Positions 1-9,591 of a DNA stretch of 64,000 bases are shown here, piece after piece. The position numbers were made by a program, and so were the translations under genes. Position 1 is the stretch's first letter. Every line of letters starts with the position of its first letter. A model generated the notes under the pieces. It searched no databases. It saw only the letters and a list, made by a program, of their open reading frames with translations, and was not told where the DNA came from. The DNA is from Oceanicola sp. D3. Its GTDB lineage: Bacteria; Pseudomonadota; Alphaproteobacteria; Rhodobacterales; Rhodobacteraceae. The DNA is taken from positions 2,232,001 through 2,296,000 of the forward strand of contig NZ_CP040932.1 in the NCBI RefSeq assembly GCF_006351965.1, given 5' to 3'.

Positions 1-1
1 C

Positions 2-73
2 ACCCGCGGCGTGCCCGGCAGCGGTGTGGTGGAAAACCCCGACGTGATGCAGAGCGTCACCCTACAAGAGTGA
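2..73 (+). CDS. C-terminal end of an unidentified protein (partial)
   Basis: An open frame enters from the left edge and stops at TGA 71-73, giving 23 residues that end in SVTLQE. Third codon positions are almost all G or C, as in the neighbouring genes, and the other two forward frames do not show this bias. That is the main reason to call it coding. No family can be recognised from so short a tail. The next gene begins 76 bases later on the same strand. Confidence 0.5.
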   Translation, partial: TRGVPGSGVVENPDVMQSVTLQE

Positions 74-149
74 CCTCAAGCCTGCGTGAGTGGGCTATGT
101 GAAACGATCAGCCCATGGCATCCTTGACCTGAACGAAGGGGAGGGTGCC

Positions 150-1118
150 ATGGGTTTTCTTTTGCGGGCAATGGCTTGGCTGGTGCTGACGGCCGGGGTG
201 GCGATGGCGGACCCGGGATTCTGGAAGAACGAGTGGCCGCGCACCGATTTTTCCAAGACGAGTGTTGAAAACTGGGTTGAGATCCTTTCTGGCGGGCCGG
301 GGAAAGACGGGATTCCGGCGTTGACGGCGCCGAAGTTCATTGCGGTGAGTAAGGCGAAGCTCGCGGCGCGGGAGCCGGTGATTACACTGGAGATTGCCGG
401 AAAAGCGCGGGCCTATCCGCTGCGGTATCTGATCTGGCATGAGATTGTGAATGACAGGTTTCAGGGCCTTCCGATTGCCGTAACCTATTGCCCGCTCTGC
501 AATTCTGCGCTGGTTTACTACCGGAAGAACAAGCGGGAAACGCTGGAATTCGGGGTGACGGGCAAGCTGCGGAACTCGGATATGATCATGTATGATCGAC
601 AGACCGAGAGCTGGTGGCAGCAGGCCACGGGCAAGGCGATTGTGGGCAAGCTGACCGGGGCGCAATTGTCACCGCTGCCGAGCTGGATGGAGAGTTGGGA
701 AAGCTTTGCCACCCGCAATCCGAGGGGCGAGGTGATGGCGGAACCGAACCACGGGCGGCCCTATGGCACAAACCCGTATGAGCGGTATGACAGCTCGAAA
801 AAACCGTTTCTTTTCAATGGCGAAATGCCGCCGCATGGCATTCCGCCGCTGGTGCGTGTGGTTCGGGTTGGCCAGCGCGCATGGCCCTTGCCGCGGATCG
901 CGAAGGCAGGCGAGATCCGCGAAGCCGGGGTTGTGATCAACTGGACGGGCTTGCAGGCGAGCGCCCTCGACAGCGGCACCATCGCCAAGGGACGTGATGT
1001 GGGCATGATCCGGGTGCGCAACGAGAAGGGAGAGGACGTGGCGCACGACCTGCTTTTTGCCTTTGCCTTTCACGCGTTTTATCCGCGGGGAGCCTGGATG
1101 TTAGGCAAAAGCGATTGA
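150..1118 (+). CDS. DUF3179 domain-containing exported protein
   Basis: A 322-aa protein. I chose ATG 150 because a purine-rich GAAGGGGAGGG lies just upstream and because it opens a clean signal peptide (residues 1-19, ending VAMA before DPGFW); the frame is open upstream to position 90 but without a better start. The mature part carries the DUF3179 hallmarks: a YPLRYLIWHEIVND segment and a CPLC motif (VTYCPLCNSALVY). The molecular function of the family is not known. The signal peptide places it outside the cytoplasm, and the CxxC-like cysteine pair could bind metal or be redox-active, which is inference. No operon partner is evident downstream. Confidence 0.85.
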   Translation: MGFLLRAMAWLVLTAGVAMADPGFWKNEWPRTDFSKTSVENWVEILSGGPGKDGIPALTAPKFIAVSKAKLAAREPVITLEIAGKARAYPLRYLIWHEIVNDRFQGLPIAVTYCPLCNSALVYYRKNKRETLEFGVTGKLRNSDMIMYDRQTESWWQQATGKAIVGKLTGAQLSPLPSWMESWESFATRNPRGEVMAEPNHGRPYGTNPYERYDSSKKPFLFNGEMPPHGIPPLVRVVRVGQRAWPLPRIAKAGEIREAGVVINWTGLQASALDSGTIAKGRDVGMIRVRNEKGEDVAHDLLFAFAFHAFYPRGAWMLGKSD

Positions 1119-1510
1119 GATTTCGTGAAGGGAGAGGAATACCCTGCTTTAACAGGGCCTTAGATCCAGTTTGCAAACTTTCTGCGATGCGGCGCTGCGC
1201 GAACTGCTTGGGCTGCGCTTGATGCTGAATTGGTGATATTGGTCAGGGCATTGCCCAGTGATCTTTATGCAAATGGGGTATCAAGTTACCGGGGCAACAT
1301 CCTATGCACAAGTGATGCACAACCCATGCATAGTCGAATCTTGCGAGGCGATGCTGCGGCTGCATTGCAAACTCCCCGCTCAGGCGGCGCAGGCCAATGA
1401 GGCCACCATTCGGGGGCGACAGGCCCCCGATCGCGGGCAATAACGGTTTACCGGGCCTGACGACGGCTTTCGTGCTACACTCGCCCAACAGTGGATGGGG
1501 GGAGGCGGGG
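1119..1510. other. Intergenic region with phased ATGCACAA repeats
   Basis: This 392-base stretch has no convincing gene; the frame of the next CDS is open back to 1397 but shows no ribosome site there. It holds a weak hairpin CCCTG/CAGGG near 1142-1157 that may end the DUF3179 transcript, and the short repeats listed separately at 1304-1333. The sequence GTGCTACACT near 1471-1480 could contain a -10 element for the next gene. Confidence 0.4.
1304..1333 (+). repeat. Three octamer repeats at 11-bp spacing (candidate operator)
   Basis: ATGCACAA occurs at 1304-1311 and again at 1315-1322, followed by the related ATGCATAG at 1326-1333, so the three units start exactly 11 bases apart. The outermost bases also form an inverted repeat (CTATGCA at 1302-1308, TGCATAG at 1327-1333). 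A related ATGCAAAT lies at 1267. One-turn spacing suggests cooperative protein binding on one face of the DNA, upstream of the gene at 1511. Confidence 0.4.
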
Positions 1511-2173
1511 ATGGCGAAAGAGGCAGATCTGAAAACGGTCGGGATGGGGGCCTTGCTGTCGAGCGATATCTACAAGGATATTTGCTCGCGGTTTCACAAG
1601 CGCCATTTCATCAATCTTCCCTCCCATATCAGCGAAGTGAAATCGCTCGGCAAGACCCATGGCGTTGGCTTCAAATTTCAGCCGCGCGATGCGGACACCT
1701 TTGAAGCTGCGTTGAAACGCAGAGGCTTTGAGCCCGACAACCGGAACCATCTGTGCGATGCCGTTGCCGCCGGGGCCACGCAGGGCCAGGGCTATCGTGA
1801 GGTTGGGGTGCCGAGCCTGCATGTGGCGGTGTCATCGGGGAGATGCAGCGTGCATGTTGATACCTTCGGCTTTGTCGCACTGGGGCCGAATGGGGAGAAG
1901 ATCTATAACCCGGATGCCATTCAGCACATCATCGACGAGCTGATCTGGCAGGATGTGCTGCTTGGCAAGGTAGAGAAGCTCTCTCCCATGGCGGCCAATG
2001 CGCTGCGGCGGGTGCATTTTGTTGGCCCGAGTTCCCGTAATCGCTATCGGCTGGAAGTTGGCGCACGCATCAACATTGTGGACAGGCCCGGGCTGCGGCT
2101 TGGGCTGGAGGTGACGCGCGATCTTTCGGGCGAAACGCGGGGCGGGGCGAACCTTGAGGTCTTTACCTTTTAG
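1511..2173 (+). CDS. Protein of unknown function (220 aa)
   Basis: I do not recognise this protein. ATG 1511 was chosen over the upstream in-frame ATG at 1397 because GGGGGGAGGCGGGG precedes it directly and the translation from 1397 to 1510 looks like non-coding sequence. The product has no signal peptide or membrane span. It contains a stretch around residues 95-125 (VGVPSLHVAVSSGRCSVHVD) rich in histidine and cysteine, and ends in basic, beta-like sequence. Its last four bases overlap the end of the convergent hydrolase gene. The phased repeats upstream may control it. Confidence 0.75.
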   Translation: MAKEADLKTVGMGALLSSDIYKDICSRFHKRHFINLPSHISEVKSLGKTHGVGFKFQPRDADTFEAALKRRGFEPDNRNHLCDAVAAGATQGQGYREVGVPSLHVAVSSGRCSVHVDTFGFVALGPNGEKIYNPDAIQHIIDELIWQDVLLGKVEKLSPMAANALRRVHFVGPSSRNRYRLEVGARINIVDRPGLRLGLEVTRDLSGETRGGANLEVFTF

Positions 2174-3051
2174 GTCGATGCACCGCCGAAGAGGCGGGTT
2201 GCGAAGGCAGCCAGCAGGGCGTTGAACCGCTCGGGCTCTTCCCAGAAGGGCGCGTGGCCGGAGTGTTCGAAAACATGCGCCTCGGCATGGGCGAATTCGT
2301 CGGCACATTCATCGAAAATCGGCTTGGGCATCACCCGTTCATGCGCGCCCCAGACCACGAGGCAGGGGTGCTGCGTGGCGCGGGCGGCGGGGCGGTAATC
2401 TGCGTGGCGTTGGCGGGTCTGGCCGCGAATTTCGGGCGGGCACATCATGTTGAAGCCCATCATCGCGGCAAAGTCTTCTGCGGCGGGCTGCTGGTGGAAG
2501 CAGGCGTGCAGGAAGGCCTCGGTGGCGGAGAGATTTTCGGCCAGCACCTCTGAGAGCATCCCTTTGGCCAGCACATCCGGATCGGCCATGCGCAACTCGC
2601 GCGCCTCGGGGGGGATGTATTTGCCGGAGGTGGGGCCGGTGCCGATCATCGCGGTGCCTGAGAGGGCCGCGTCACCATGCAGCGCGAGGTAGTCGCAGAG
2701 CGCCTTGCCGCCCATCGACCAGCCCAGCAGCAGCGGGCGGGAGAGCGAGAGCGCTTCGATCACCGCTGCAATGTCGCCCCCCCATGGCGCGGAGCCGGCA
2801 TAGGCCTCTGGGTCGGTCGGCTTGCCGCTTGCGCCATGGCCGCGCAGGTCAAACCCGACCATGCGGAAGCCTGCCAGCGCGGGCGAGGTGAACTGCCGGG
2901 CAAAGGAGAGGTGCGCCTGCGACCAGCCATGCACGAAGAGGATTGGCGGGCCATCGGGGGTGCCATACTCGGCCACCGAGATCGGGCAGCCGCCGTAGCC
3001 CGAGATGAGGTGCGTGGCGAATGGGGCAGGGCGCTTGGTCATCCGCCGCAT
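2170..3051 (-). CDS. Alpha/beta-fold hydrolase
   Basis: A 293-aa member of the alpha/beta hydrolase fold, probably cytoplasmic. The oxyanion-side motif HGWSQ near residue 41 is followed by a nucleophile elbow GWSMGG in the middle of the chain (Ser nucleophile). A late Asp/Glu region is followed by the catalytic His in HSGHAPFWEEP near the C-terminus. The substrate cannot be told from sequence; relatives include esterases and haloperoxidase-like enzymes. A second in-frame ATG at 3042 is an equally good start, since neither has a clear ribosome site. The gene is monocistronic and converges on, with a 4-base overlap, the unknown gene to its left. Confidence 0.85.
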   Translation of the reverse strand: MRRMTKRPAPFATHLISGYGGCPISVAEYGTPDGPPILFVHGWSQAHLSFARQFTSPALAGFRMVGFDLRGHGASGKPTDPEAYAGSAPWGGDIAAVIEALSLSRPLLLGWSMGGKALCDYLALHGDAALSGTAMIGTGPTSGKYIPPEARELRMADPDVLAKGMLSEVLAENLSATEAFLHACFHQQPAAEDFAAMMGFNMMCPPEIRGQTRQRHADYRPAARATQHPCLVVWGAHERVMPKPIFDECADEFAHAEAHVFEHSGHAPFWEEPERFNALLAAFATRLFGGAST

Positions 3052-3181
3052 TTGTCAGCAGATGTATGACGAGAGCAAGAAATTTTCGGCCCCGGGCTGG
3101 ACGGGGGGCGGCAAATCGCTAGGTTCCGCCGCGTGCCGCGATGCAGCCCGTCTGTGCGGCCCGTTTCTGAAAGGATAGACG

Positions 3182-4378
3182 ATGCCGAAGCCTCAGGGGC
3201 TGTTTCGCTCCGCGTTGATCTTGGGCCTCATGTCGATGGTTGGCCCCTTCGCGATTGACATGTACCTGCCGCTGTTGCCCGAGATCGGGGTTGCGCTTGG
3301 CGTGGATGAGGCGGCGATGGGGGCCACGATTGTGGGCTATTTCATCGCCTTCGGCCTTGCGCAGTTGGTGTATGGCCCTTGGGCCGATCAGGCTGGACGG
3401 CGACTGCCGGTGTATTTCGGGCTCGGGGTTTTTGCGATTGGCTCGGTGGGCGCGGCAATGGCCGGAAGCCTTGAGGCGCTGGTGGGCTGGCGCGTTGTGC
3501 AGGGCCTTGGCGGCGCGGCGGTGATGGTGATCCCGCGTGCGATCATCCGCGATTTGCACACCGGGCCAGAGGCGACGCGCATGATGGCGCTGATCATGCT
3601 GGTGATCTCCGTGTCGCCCATGCTGGCCCCGCTGGCTGGCTCGGGCGTGGCCGCTGCTGCGGGGTGGCGGACGATCTTCTGGGTGCTGGCTGTGGCGGCG
3701 CTGGCCTGCGTGACGCTGATGCATTTTGCCCTGCCAGAGACGCTGCCGCCGGAACGCCGGGTGAAGGTGAACGTCAAGGCCCTGAGCCGGGCCTGTGGGG
3801 TGCTGTTGCGTGATGTGAAGTTCATGGGGCTGACCTTTGTGGGCGGGCTCGGGATGGCCAGCTTTTTCGTGTTCATCTCGCTGGCGCCCTATGTGTACCG
3901 GCAGGAGTTTGACCTGACACCAACCGGCTTTTCGCTCGCCTTCGCGGTGAATGCCGCCGGGTTCTTTGGGGCGAGCCAGATCGCCGGGCCGCTGGCGGAG
4001 CGTGTGGGGCTTTCACGCGTGGTGCTGGCCGGGGTTTCGGGCTTTGCGCTGGCGGCCTCGGTGCTGTTTGCAGTGGTGGCCTCGGGCGGCAGCAGCCTTG
4101 TGGTGGTGATGGCCGGGCTCTTTATTGCCAACGCCTTTTTGGGCCTCGTGATCCCCACGACCATGGTCATGGCGCTGGACGATCATGGCGAGATTGCCGG
4201 CATGGCCTCCAGCCTCGGCGGCACGTTGCAAATGGTGGCCGGCGGGGTGGCGGTGATGCTGGCGGGGCCGTTCCACGATGGCACCTCGGTGCCGATGGTG
4301 GGGGCCATCGCGGCCTGCGGCATTGGCGCGGCAATGCTGGCTTGGACGGTGCTGGCGCGGATACGGCAACCGGCCTGA
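3182..4378 (+). CDS. Bcr/CflA-family drug resistance MFS transporter
   Basis: A 398-aa inner-membrane protein of 12 predicted spans, the usual length for the Bcr/CflA branch of the major facilitator superfamily. The first span runs into the DxYLP signature (AIDMYLPLLPEIG). The loop between spans 2 and 3 has the MFS motif A form YGPWADQAGRRLP, and span 5 contains SPMLAPLAGS, typical of drug:H+ antiporters. The ATG has GAAAGGA about 10 bases upstream. The likely role is proton-driven efflux of antibiotics or metabolites. A second transporter of the same family lies at 42185-43408 in this window. Confidence 0.92.
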   Translation: MPKPQGLFRSALILGLMSMVGPFAIDMYLPLLPEIGVALGVDEAAMGATIVGYFIAFGLAQLVYGPWADQAGRRLPVYFGLGVFAIGSVGAAMAGSLEALVGWRVVQGLGGAAVMVIPRAIIRDLHTGPEATRMMALIMLVISVSPMLAPLAGSGVAAAAGWRTIFWVLAVAALACVTLMHFALPETLPPERRVKVNVKALSRACGVLLRDVKFMGLTFVGGLGMASFFVFISLAPYVYRQEFDLTPTGFSLAFAVNAAGFFGASQIAGPLAERVGLSRVVLAGVSGFALAASVLFAVVASGGSSLVVVMAGLFIANAFLGLVIPTTMVMALDDHGEIAGMASSLGGTLQMVAGGVAVMLAGPFHDGTSVPMVGAIAACGIGAAMLAWTVLARIRQPA

Positions 4379-4404
4379 GGCGCGGTGCCAGAATCTGGCG
4401 TTGG

Positions 4405-4419
4405 TTAAACCTATTTTAG
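4405..4419 (+). promoter_or_regulatory. Possible CtrA-type site TTAA-N7-TTAG
   Basis: TTAA at 4405-4408 and TTAG at 4416-4419 are separated by seven bases, one mismatch from the CtrA full site TTAA-N7-TTAA. It lies about 87 bases before the receptor start codon. CtrA controls motility and chemotaxis in many Rhodobacterales, so the position makes sense, but one such match could arise by chance. Confidence 0.3.
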
Positions 4420-4505
4420 CACCCTTGAGGCATTTCCGGAGCTGAGATCGGCCCGCCTGCAATGGGCGTGGGCCGCCTGCCACGGCTCCGGAGACCTTGA
4501 GACCC

Positions 4506-7500
4506 ATGCTGAGCAACATGAAACTGCGGACAAAGCTGCCGCTGCTGATTTTTCTTATCGTCGCTGTCACCGTGGCCGGATTTCTCGGCCTTTTGGCCAT
4601 GGAAGGGTGGAAGAACGCGGAGCGCTCGGCCTATGCCCGCCTTGATGCCGCGCTGGAAAAGGACCGTGCGGCCCTGCAGGGCTGGGTGGATACCATCCGC
4701 AGCGATCTCGTGGTGAATTCTACCGAAGCCACGGTGACCTCGGCGCTGCAAAAGCTCACCGGTGCCTTTGCCGCGATTGAAGACCCGGCCAGTGATCTGC
4801 AGCGGCTTTATATCGAGGAGAACCCGCATCCCGTGGGGGAGAAGCACCTTTACGACTTCGCCCGCGATGGGTCGGGCTATTCTATCGCGCACCGTCGCTA
4901 TCACGGCTTCTTTCGGGCGCTCCAGCAGGTGCGTGGCTATTATGACGTCTTCCTCATGGATGCCGATGGCAACGTGATTTACAGCGTCTTCAAGGAGCTC
5001 GACTTTGCTACCAACGTGGTGGAGGGGCCCTGGGCCGAAAGCGGGCTTGGAGAAGTGTATCGCGGCGCTGTCTCCCAGGCAGGCGCAGAAGAGCGGGTGT
5101 TTTTCGTTGATTACGCCCCCTATGGGCCATCGAACGGCGCGCCAGCAGGCTTTGCCGGGATCGCAATTACCCGCGAAGACGGCACGTTGCAGGGTGTGCT
5201 GGCTGTGCAAATGCCAACCGATCAGGTCGCTTCGCTGATATCGCAGAGTGCAGGGATTCAGGAGATCTTCGCCGGAAGCGACATGAAGCAACGCAACACG
5301 GCGGGGCTGGCGGCGATTGAGCCTCTGGACGATGAGGCGGTTCGCCGCGCGCTGCAAGGCGAAGTTGGGCGCCTGACCGGGCCGATCCATACCGGTGAGA
5401 CGGGGCTGGCCGCCTATGGGCCTGTCGACTTTGGCAGCTTTATCTGGGCCGTCTCGGCGCAAATGACCGATGAGGCTGCTTTTGGCGGGATCAATAGATT
5501 GCTGACCAAAGCCGCGATTGGCGGAACGATATTGCTGCTGCTGGCAACGGCAGTGGGGTTCGCCCTGTCTCGCGGGATCGTCGGGCCAGTGACGGCAGTG
5601 CGCAACGGGTTGCAGGGGCTGACGCGGGGCGAATACTCCCACGCCGTATCTGGCAGCGCACGCGGGGACGAGCTTGGCGAGATGGCGCGCAGCGCCGAAA
5701 CCCTGCGCGACAAACTTCAGGGCGCCCAGGCCGCGGAACAGGACAACATCTTCCGTGGCGCCGGTTTTCAGGCCAGCTCTGCGCCGATGCTCATGCTCGA
5801 TTCCGATCTTCGCGTCAGCTACGCCAATGCCGCCGTTGAAGCGTTCTTCGACAAACACGCCGATACCTTTGCGGCGGGCGGGCTCTATAGCGGCACTGGC
5901 GAGCTGACGGGGCAGGGAATTGACCAGTTGATGCCAAACCCGGACAGCCTGCAGCGGTCCCTCGATACGCCAGAAGATCTGCCGCGCACGCTGTTCTTCC
6001 GGCTCGACGACACCCGCTTTTCCATGCGCGTGGGCGCGGTGGTGGATGATCAGGGTGCCCCGATTGGCACCGTTGTGGAGCTGGCGAACGCGACACAGGA
6101 ATTTATGGATCGGGCGCTGATGACCTCCATCAACCGTTTCCTGGCCACCATCAAGATGGACCGCAAGGCGAAGGTCTTCGAAGTCAACGGCACGATGGCT
6201 GAGGTTCTTGGCTGTGCCCCTGAGGATTTGCTGGGCAAGGGCGCGCCAGAGCTCTTCCAATTCGATCCGCAGAGCGATGCCAAAACCGGAACGGTTTTGG
6301 AGCGGTTGGAGCAGGGCGAGAACGTGTTTGGCTTGTTCAGCTTGCGCGGCCCGAATGGCGAGTTGCGCTGGCTTCAGGGCGGGTTTTCCCCGGTGCGCGA
6401 TACCGATGGGCAGGTTGCGATGTTCCTGTTCATGGGCTCCGACGTCACGGAGGACCGCGAAAAGCTCGCAGAGGCCGAGCGGGAGCAGAGCCGCGTGGCC
6501 GAAGCACAGACACAGGTGGTCGACAGCCTGCGCGTGGGGCTCATGGCCTTGGCAGAAGGCAACCTGACCAAGCTGCTCGATGAGCAGTTTTCCGAGGGCT
6601 ATGACGAGCTGCGCATCAACTTCAACGAGGCGGCCTCCAAGCTGCGCGAGGCCATCGCCATGGTGACGGAGAACGCGGGCGCAATACACCGGGAGGTGGG
6701 CGAAATTGCCACCTCTGCCGATGATCTTTCACGCCGAACGGAGCGTCAGGCGACGACATTGGAAGAGACCGCCGCCGCGCTTGATGAACTCACCTCCAGC
6801 GTCCGATCCGCCGCACAGGGCGCCGATCGTGCCAACCAGATGGTGACGGAGGCGCGCGGCAATGCGGAGCAGGGCGGCAAGGTGGTGAGCGAGGCTGTTG
6901 CGGCGATGGGCCAGATCTCCAGCAGCTCTGACCAGATTTCCAAGATCATCACGGTGATCGAGGACATCGCCTTTCAGACAAATCTGTTGGCACTCAACGC
7001 CGGGGTCGAGGCGGCGCGCGCGGGCGAAGCCGGGCGCGGCTTTGCCGTCGTCGCCTCGGAAGTGCGCGCATTGGCACAGCGCAGCTCGGATGCGGCACGG
7101 GAAATCTCCGGCCTGATTTCCTCTTCGGGAGATCACGTGAAACGCGGGGTCGATCTTGTGGGTCAGACGGGCGAGGCCCTTCGGGAAATCGTCACCAGCG
7201 TGACCGACATCGCAGGCCATGTCTCGGAAATTGCGAAATCGGCCAAGGAGCAATCGAGCGGCCTTGACGAGATCAATACCGCGATGAACCAGCTCGATCA
7301 GGTGACACAGCAAAATGCAGCGATGTTCGAGCAGACCAATGCCGCAAGCCAGTCCCTTTCTGGCGAAGCCGACCTCTTGAAGCAAACGGTAAGCCGCTTT
7401 GAAATCGGCAAAGTCGCTGACATCACAGAGGAAAGGGAGGCCACCGTAACCCCGGCTCCTGCAGCTGCCGCACAGCCTCTCGCCGCCAAAGAACCTGCCG

Positions 7501-7712
7501 GCGATAAGATGGAGGCAGATGACGCTGAGGCAACTGCTCAACCGTCTTCACCGGCAGAAAAGCCCGACCAAACAGCCCACACGTCAGATACCGCCACACC
7601 GCCCGTCGCCCCAACACCCACTTTCCGCAGTGGACGCCCCTCTGTTCCCCGGAGTGATGGTTCAGCCGCGCTGGCCATCCCCCCCGATGACGAGGACTGG
7701 GAAGAATTCTAG
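4506..7712 (+). CDS. Methyl-accepting chemotaxis protein with Cache, HAMP and two PAS domains
   Basis: A large 1068-aa chemoreceptor. Transmembrane helix 1 spans about residues 12-33; a roughly 300-residue periplasmic Cache-type sensor follows ([18 protein letters not shown]), then helix 2 at about 337-355 and a HAMP domain to about 410. Two PAS modules (about 415-535 and 540-655) precede the long signalling coiled coil. Its conserved tip is at about 823-860 ([24 protein letters not shown] is split around the hairpin). The last 110 residues are a Pro/Ala/Glu-rich linker ending in DWEEF, which resembles the xWxxF tether that binds CheR and CheB. ATG 4506 is preferred to the in-frame TTG at 4497. 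It begins the MCP-cheB-cheD operon. Confidence 0.93.
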   Translation: MLSNMKLRTKLPLLIFLIVAVTVAGFLGLLAMEGWKNAERSAYARLDAALEKDRAALQGWVDTIRSDLVVNSTEATVTSALQKLTGAFAAIEDPASDLQRLYIEENPHPVGEKHLYDFARDGSGYSIAHRRYHGFFRALQQVRGYYDVFLMDADGNVIYSVFKELDFATNVVEGPWAESGLGEVYRGAVSQAGAEERVFFVDYAPYGPSNGAPAGFAGIAITREDGTLQGVLAVQMPTDQVASLISQSAGIQEIFAGSDMKQRNTAGLAAIEPLDDEAVRRALQGEVGRLTGPIHTGETGLAAYGPVDFGSFIWAVSAQMTDEAAFGGINRLLTKAAIGGTILLLLATAVGFALSRGIVGPVTAVRNGLQGLTRGEYSHAVSGSARGDELGEMARSAETLRDKLQGAQAAEQDNIFRGAGFQASSAPMLMLDSDLRVSYANAAVEAFFDKHADTFAAGGLYSGTGELTGQGIDQLMPNPDSLQRSLDTPEDLPRTLFFRLDDTRFSMRVGAVVDDQGAPIGTVVELANATQEFMDRALMTSINRFLATIKMDRKAKVFEVNGTMAEVLGCAPEDLLGKGAPELFQFDPQSDAKTGTVLERLEQGENVFGLFSLRGPNGELRWLQGGFSPVRDTDGQVAMFLFMGSDVTEDREKLAEAEREQSRVAEAQTQVVDSLRVGLMALAEGNLTKLLDEQFSEGYDELRINFNEAASKLREAIAMVTENAGAIHREVGEIATSADDLSRRTERQATTLEETAAALDELTSSVRSAAQGADRANQMVTEARGNAEQGGKVVSEAVAAMGQISSSSDQISKIITVIEDIAFQTNLLALNAGVEAARAGEAGRGFAVVASEVRALAQRSSDAAREISGLISSSGDHVKRGVDLVGQTGEALREIVTSVTDIAGHVSEIAKSAKEQSSGLDEINTAMNQLDQVTQQNAAMFEQTNAASQSLSGEADLLKQTVSRFEIGKVADITEEREATVTPAPAAAAQPLAAKEPAGDKMEADDAEATAQPSSPAEKPDQTAHTSDTATPPVAPTPTFRSGRPSVPRSDGSAALAIPPDDEDWEEF

Positions 7713-7753
7713 GGCGTTAATCCGCGTGGACTTGAATAAGAGGGATGACTTTG

Positions 7754-8791
7754 ATGGTTGAAAAGAGGCGCGTTGTCATTGTGGACGACAGCACCACCAT
7801 GCGCGCCATCCTTGGCCAGTTGTTGACCTCCGACGGCAGGTTTGACGTGGTGGGCGAGGCGGCAGACCCTTACGAGGCGCGCTCTGTCATCAAGGCGACA
7901 AACCCCCATGTGGTAACGCTTGATGTCGAGATGCCACGGATGGACGGCTTGAGCTTTTTGGAAAAGATCATCTCGCTGCGCCCGCTCCCCGTAGTCATGC
8001 TGTCTTCCGGCACCGGCCCGGGCAGCGACCTCGCCGTTGAGGCCTTGGCCAAGGGGGCAATCGACTGCCTCGGGAAAGACGGGTTTGGCCGACCGGATGG
8101 CGCGGCCGAGGTGACTGACCGGATTTTTGACGCCTCTCTCGCCCGCGTTGAGCCTCGCGCCTCGCGCCCTGTTCCGCGTGATCATTCAAGTTTCAGGTGG
8201 AACGGCCGATTGGTGTTGATCGGCTCCTCGACCGGGGGGGTGGAGGCGCTCGAACGCGTCCTCGGAGGCATGCCACCCAACGCACCGCCGATTGTGGTGG
8301 TTCAGCATATGCCGCCTCAGTTCATGGAAAGCCTCGCCCATCGGCTCTCAGGGCTGATCGCTCCACGTGTTGCGCTGGCCCGTGAAGGCTTGGAGGTGAC
8401 GCAGGGCATGGTGGTCTTTGCTCCGGGCGGGGCTCATCACCTCGAACTGGTGCACACACCTCGCGCCGCACCGCGCTGCCGCATGGTGGAGGCTCCCCTG
8501 ATGAGCGGCCACCGCCCTTCCGTCGACCGCTTGTTCTTCTCCGCCGAGCCGATGGCGCCGCAATGTTTGGCCGTCTTGCTGACGGGCATGGGGCGCGATG
8601 GCGCCAGCGGCATGCTTGCTCTGCGGGATGCAGGCGCCCGCAGCCTGGCACAAAGCCGAGAAAGCAGCACGGTTTGGGGCATGCCCCGCGTCGCTTGGGA
8701 AACCGGTGCCGCCGAAGCGCTGGTGCCTCTCGATGGCATGGGCGCCAAAATCCTATCGCTTTGCGGACGTGGCCGGGAGTCGATGCAATGA
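7754..8791 (+). CDS. cheB: CheB, protein-glutamate methylesterase/deamidase
   Basis: A 345-aa two-domain enzyme that removes methyl groups from, and deamidates, chemoreceptors when phosphorylated by CheA. The receiver domain (about 1-120) has the DDS acidic pocket and phospho-acceptor Asp57 in TLDVEMPRMDG. The esterase domain has the catalytic serine in GSSTGG, the histidine in QHMPPQF and the aspartate in LTGMGRDGASG. ATG 7754 was chosen because AAGAGGG lies nine bases upstream; the in-frame ATG at 7745 abuts that ribosome site and is unlikely. The gene follows the receptor by 41 bases and is followed closely by cheD. Confidence 0.95.
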   Translation: MVEKRRVVIVDDSTTMRAILGQLLTSDGRFDVVGEAADPYEARSVIKATNPHVVTLDVEMPRMDGLSFLEKIISLRPLPVVMLSSGTGPGSDLAVEALAKGAIDCLGKDGFGRPDGAAEVTDRIFDASLARVEPRASRPVPRDHSSFRWNGRLVLIGSSTGGVEALERVLGGMPPNAPPIVVVQHMPPQFMESLAHRLSGLIAPRVALAREGLEVTQGMVVFAPGGAHHLELVHTPRAAPRCRMVEAPLMSGHRPSVDRLFFSAEPMAPQCLAVLLTGMGRDGASGMLALRDAGARSLAQSRESSTVWGMPRVAWETGAAEALVPLDGMGAKILSLCGRGRESMQ

Positions 8792-8808
8792 CAGGAAGGG
8801 GGCCAACA

Positions 8809-9312
8809 ATGCACGTCGCGCAGGGCGAGTTTGGGGTTTCTGGAGACCCCGAGATGATGCTGACCACTATCCTCGGCAGTTGCGTTTCCGTGTGCCTTTG
8901 GGACCGCCAGTCGCGTTTGGGGGGGATGAACCACATTCTCTTGCCCGGCGGTGGCGGCACCGATTTGTATCAGGCCGCCGCGGGTGCCAATGCAATGGAA
9001 CTTCTCATCAATGGCATGCTCAAGGCCGGTGCCAGGCGCGAATGCCTCGAAGCAAAAGTGTTCGGCGGGGCACGAATGATCAAGGCAAGCTCCGACATCG
9101 GCGCACGCAATGGGGCCTTCGTGACAGAGTTTCTGGAGCGCGAGCATATTCCGCTTACCGGTCAGTCGCTGGGTGGAACGCTGGGGCGTCGTGTTCAGTT
9201 TTGGCCGGAAAACGGGCGGGCCCGGCAAATGTTGATTGCCAAGTTTGAAGAACCCGTTGCCGCCCCAGCGCAAGAAAAAGCCGCGGCGGATGACGCGCTC
9301 GAATTGTTTTGA
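8809..9312 (+). CDS. cheD: CheD, chemoreceptor glutamine deamidase
   Basis: A 167-aa deamidase that converts receptor glutamines to glutamates and so tunes adaptation. The Cys-His core is visible: the nucleophile cysteine in TTILGSCVSVCLWD and the histidine in GGMNHILLPG, then the conserved KVFGGARM strand. ATG 8809 is preferred because AGGAAGGGGG lies six bases before it; an in-frame ATG at 8788 overlaps the cheB stop as ATGA but has a poorer ribosome site. The chain ends in ALELF, a short acidic-hydrophobic tail like those of the receptor and the small protein at 9592. It is the last gene of the operon. Confidence 0.93.
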   Translation: MHVAQGEFGVSGDPEMMLTTILGSCVSVCLWDRQSRLGGMNHILLPGGGGTDLYQAAAGANAMELLINGMLKAGARRECLEAKVFGGARMIKASSDIGARNGAFVTEFLEREHIPLTGQSLGGTLGRRVQFWPENGRARQMLIAKFEEPVAAPAQEKAAADDALELF

Positions 9313-9591
9313 AGGTTCTCGAACTGCATGATCCATGTATGCGGGGCCTACTTTACGCCCCTCCTCCTGCTCGCTGAGCTTCTGGTGAGTGCACATTTTC
9401 AGAGCGGATTTTGGGCTACGCACCGTTGAGGTCGGCCATCGGCTGATCCTTACGGTGTCAGATCGTCAAAGAGATGATAGCGCCCGGCGAGGGCAACGCG
9501 ACTGGCGGTTTCAAAGAGTAGCCACGCCTTCGCGGTCTAACCTTGCACCGGGCAAGAGATTCCATGAACGCTACTGTAAAAAGAGCCCTCT

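Noticed and set aside
4416-6689. A 757-codon - strand frame opposite the chemoreceptor
   Set aside because: It mirrors codon bias of the real + strand gene; no ribosome site or recognisable motif.
9313-9591. A gene in the gap between the two convergent chemotaxis operons
   Set aside because: Frames across this 279-base gap are shadows without ribosome sites; only weak terminator-like sequence (AAAAAGAGCCCTCTTT near 9579) is visible.
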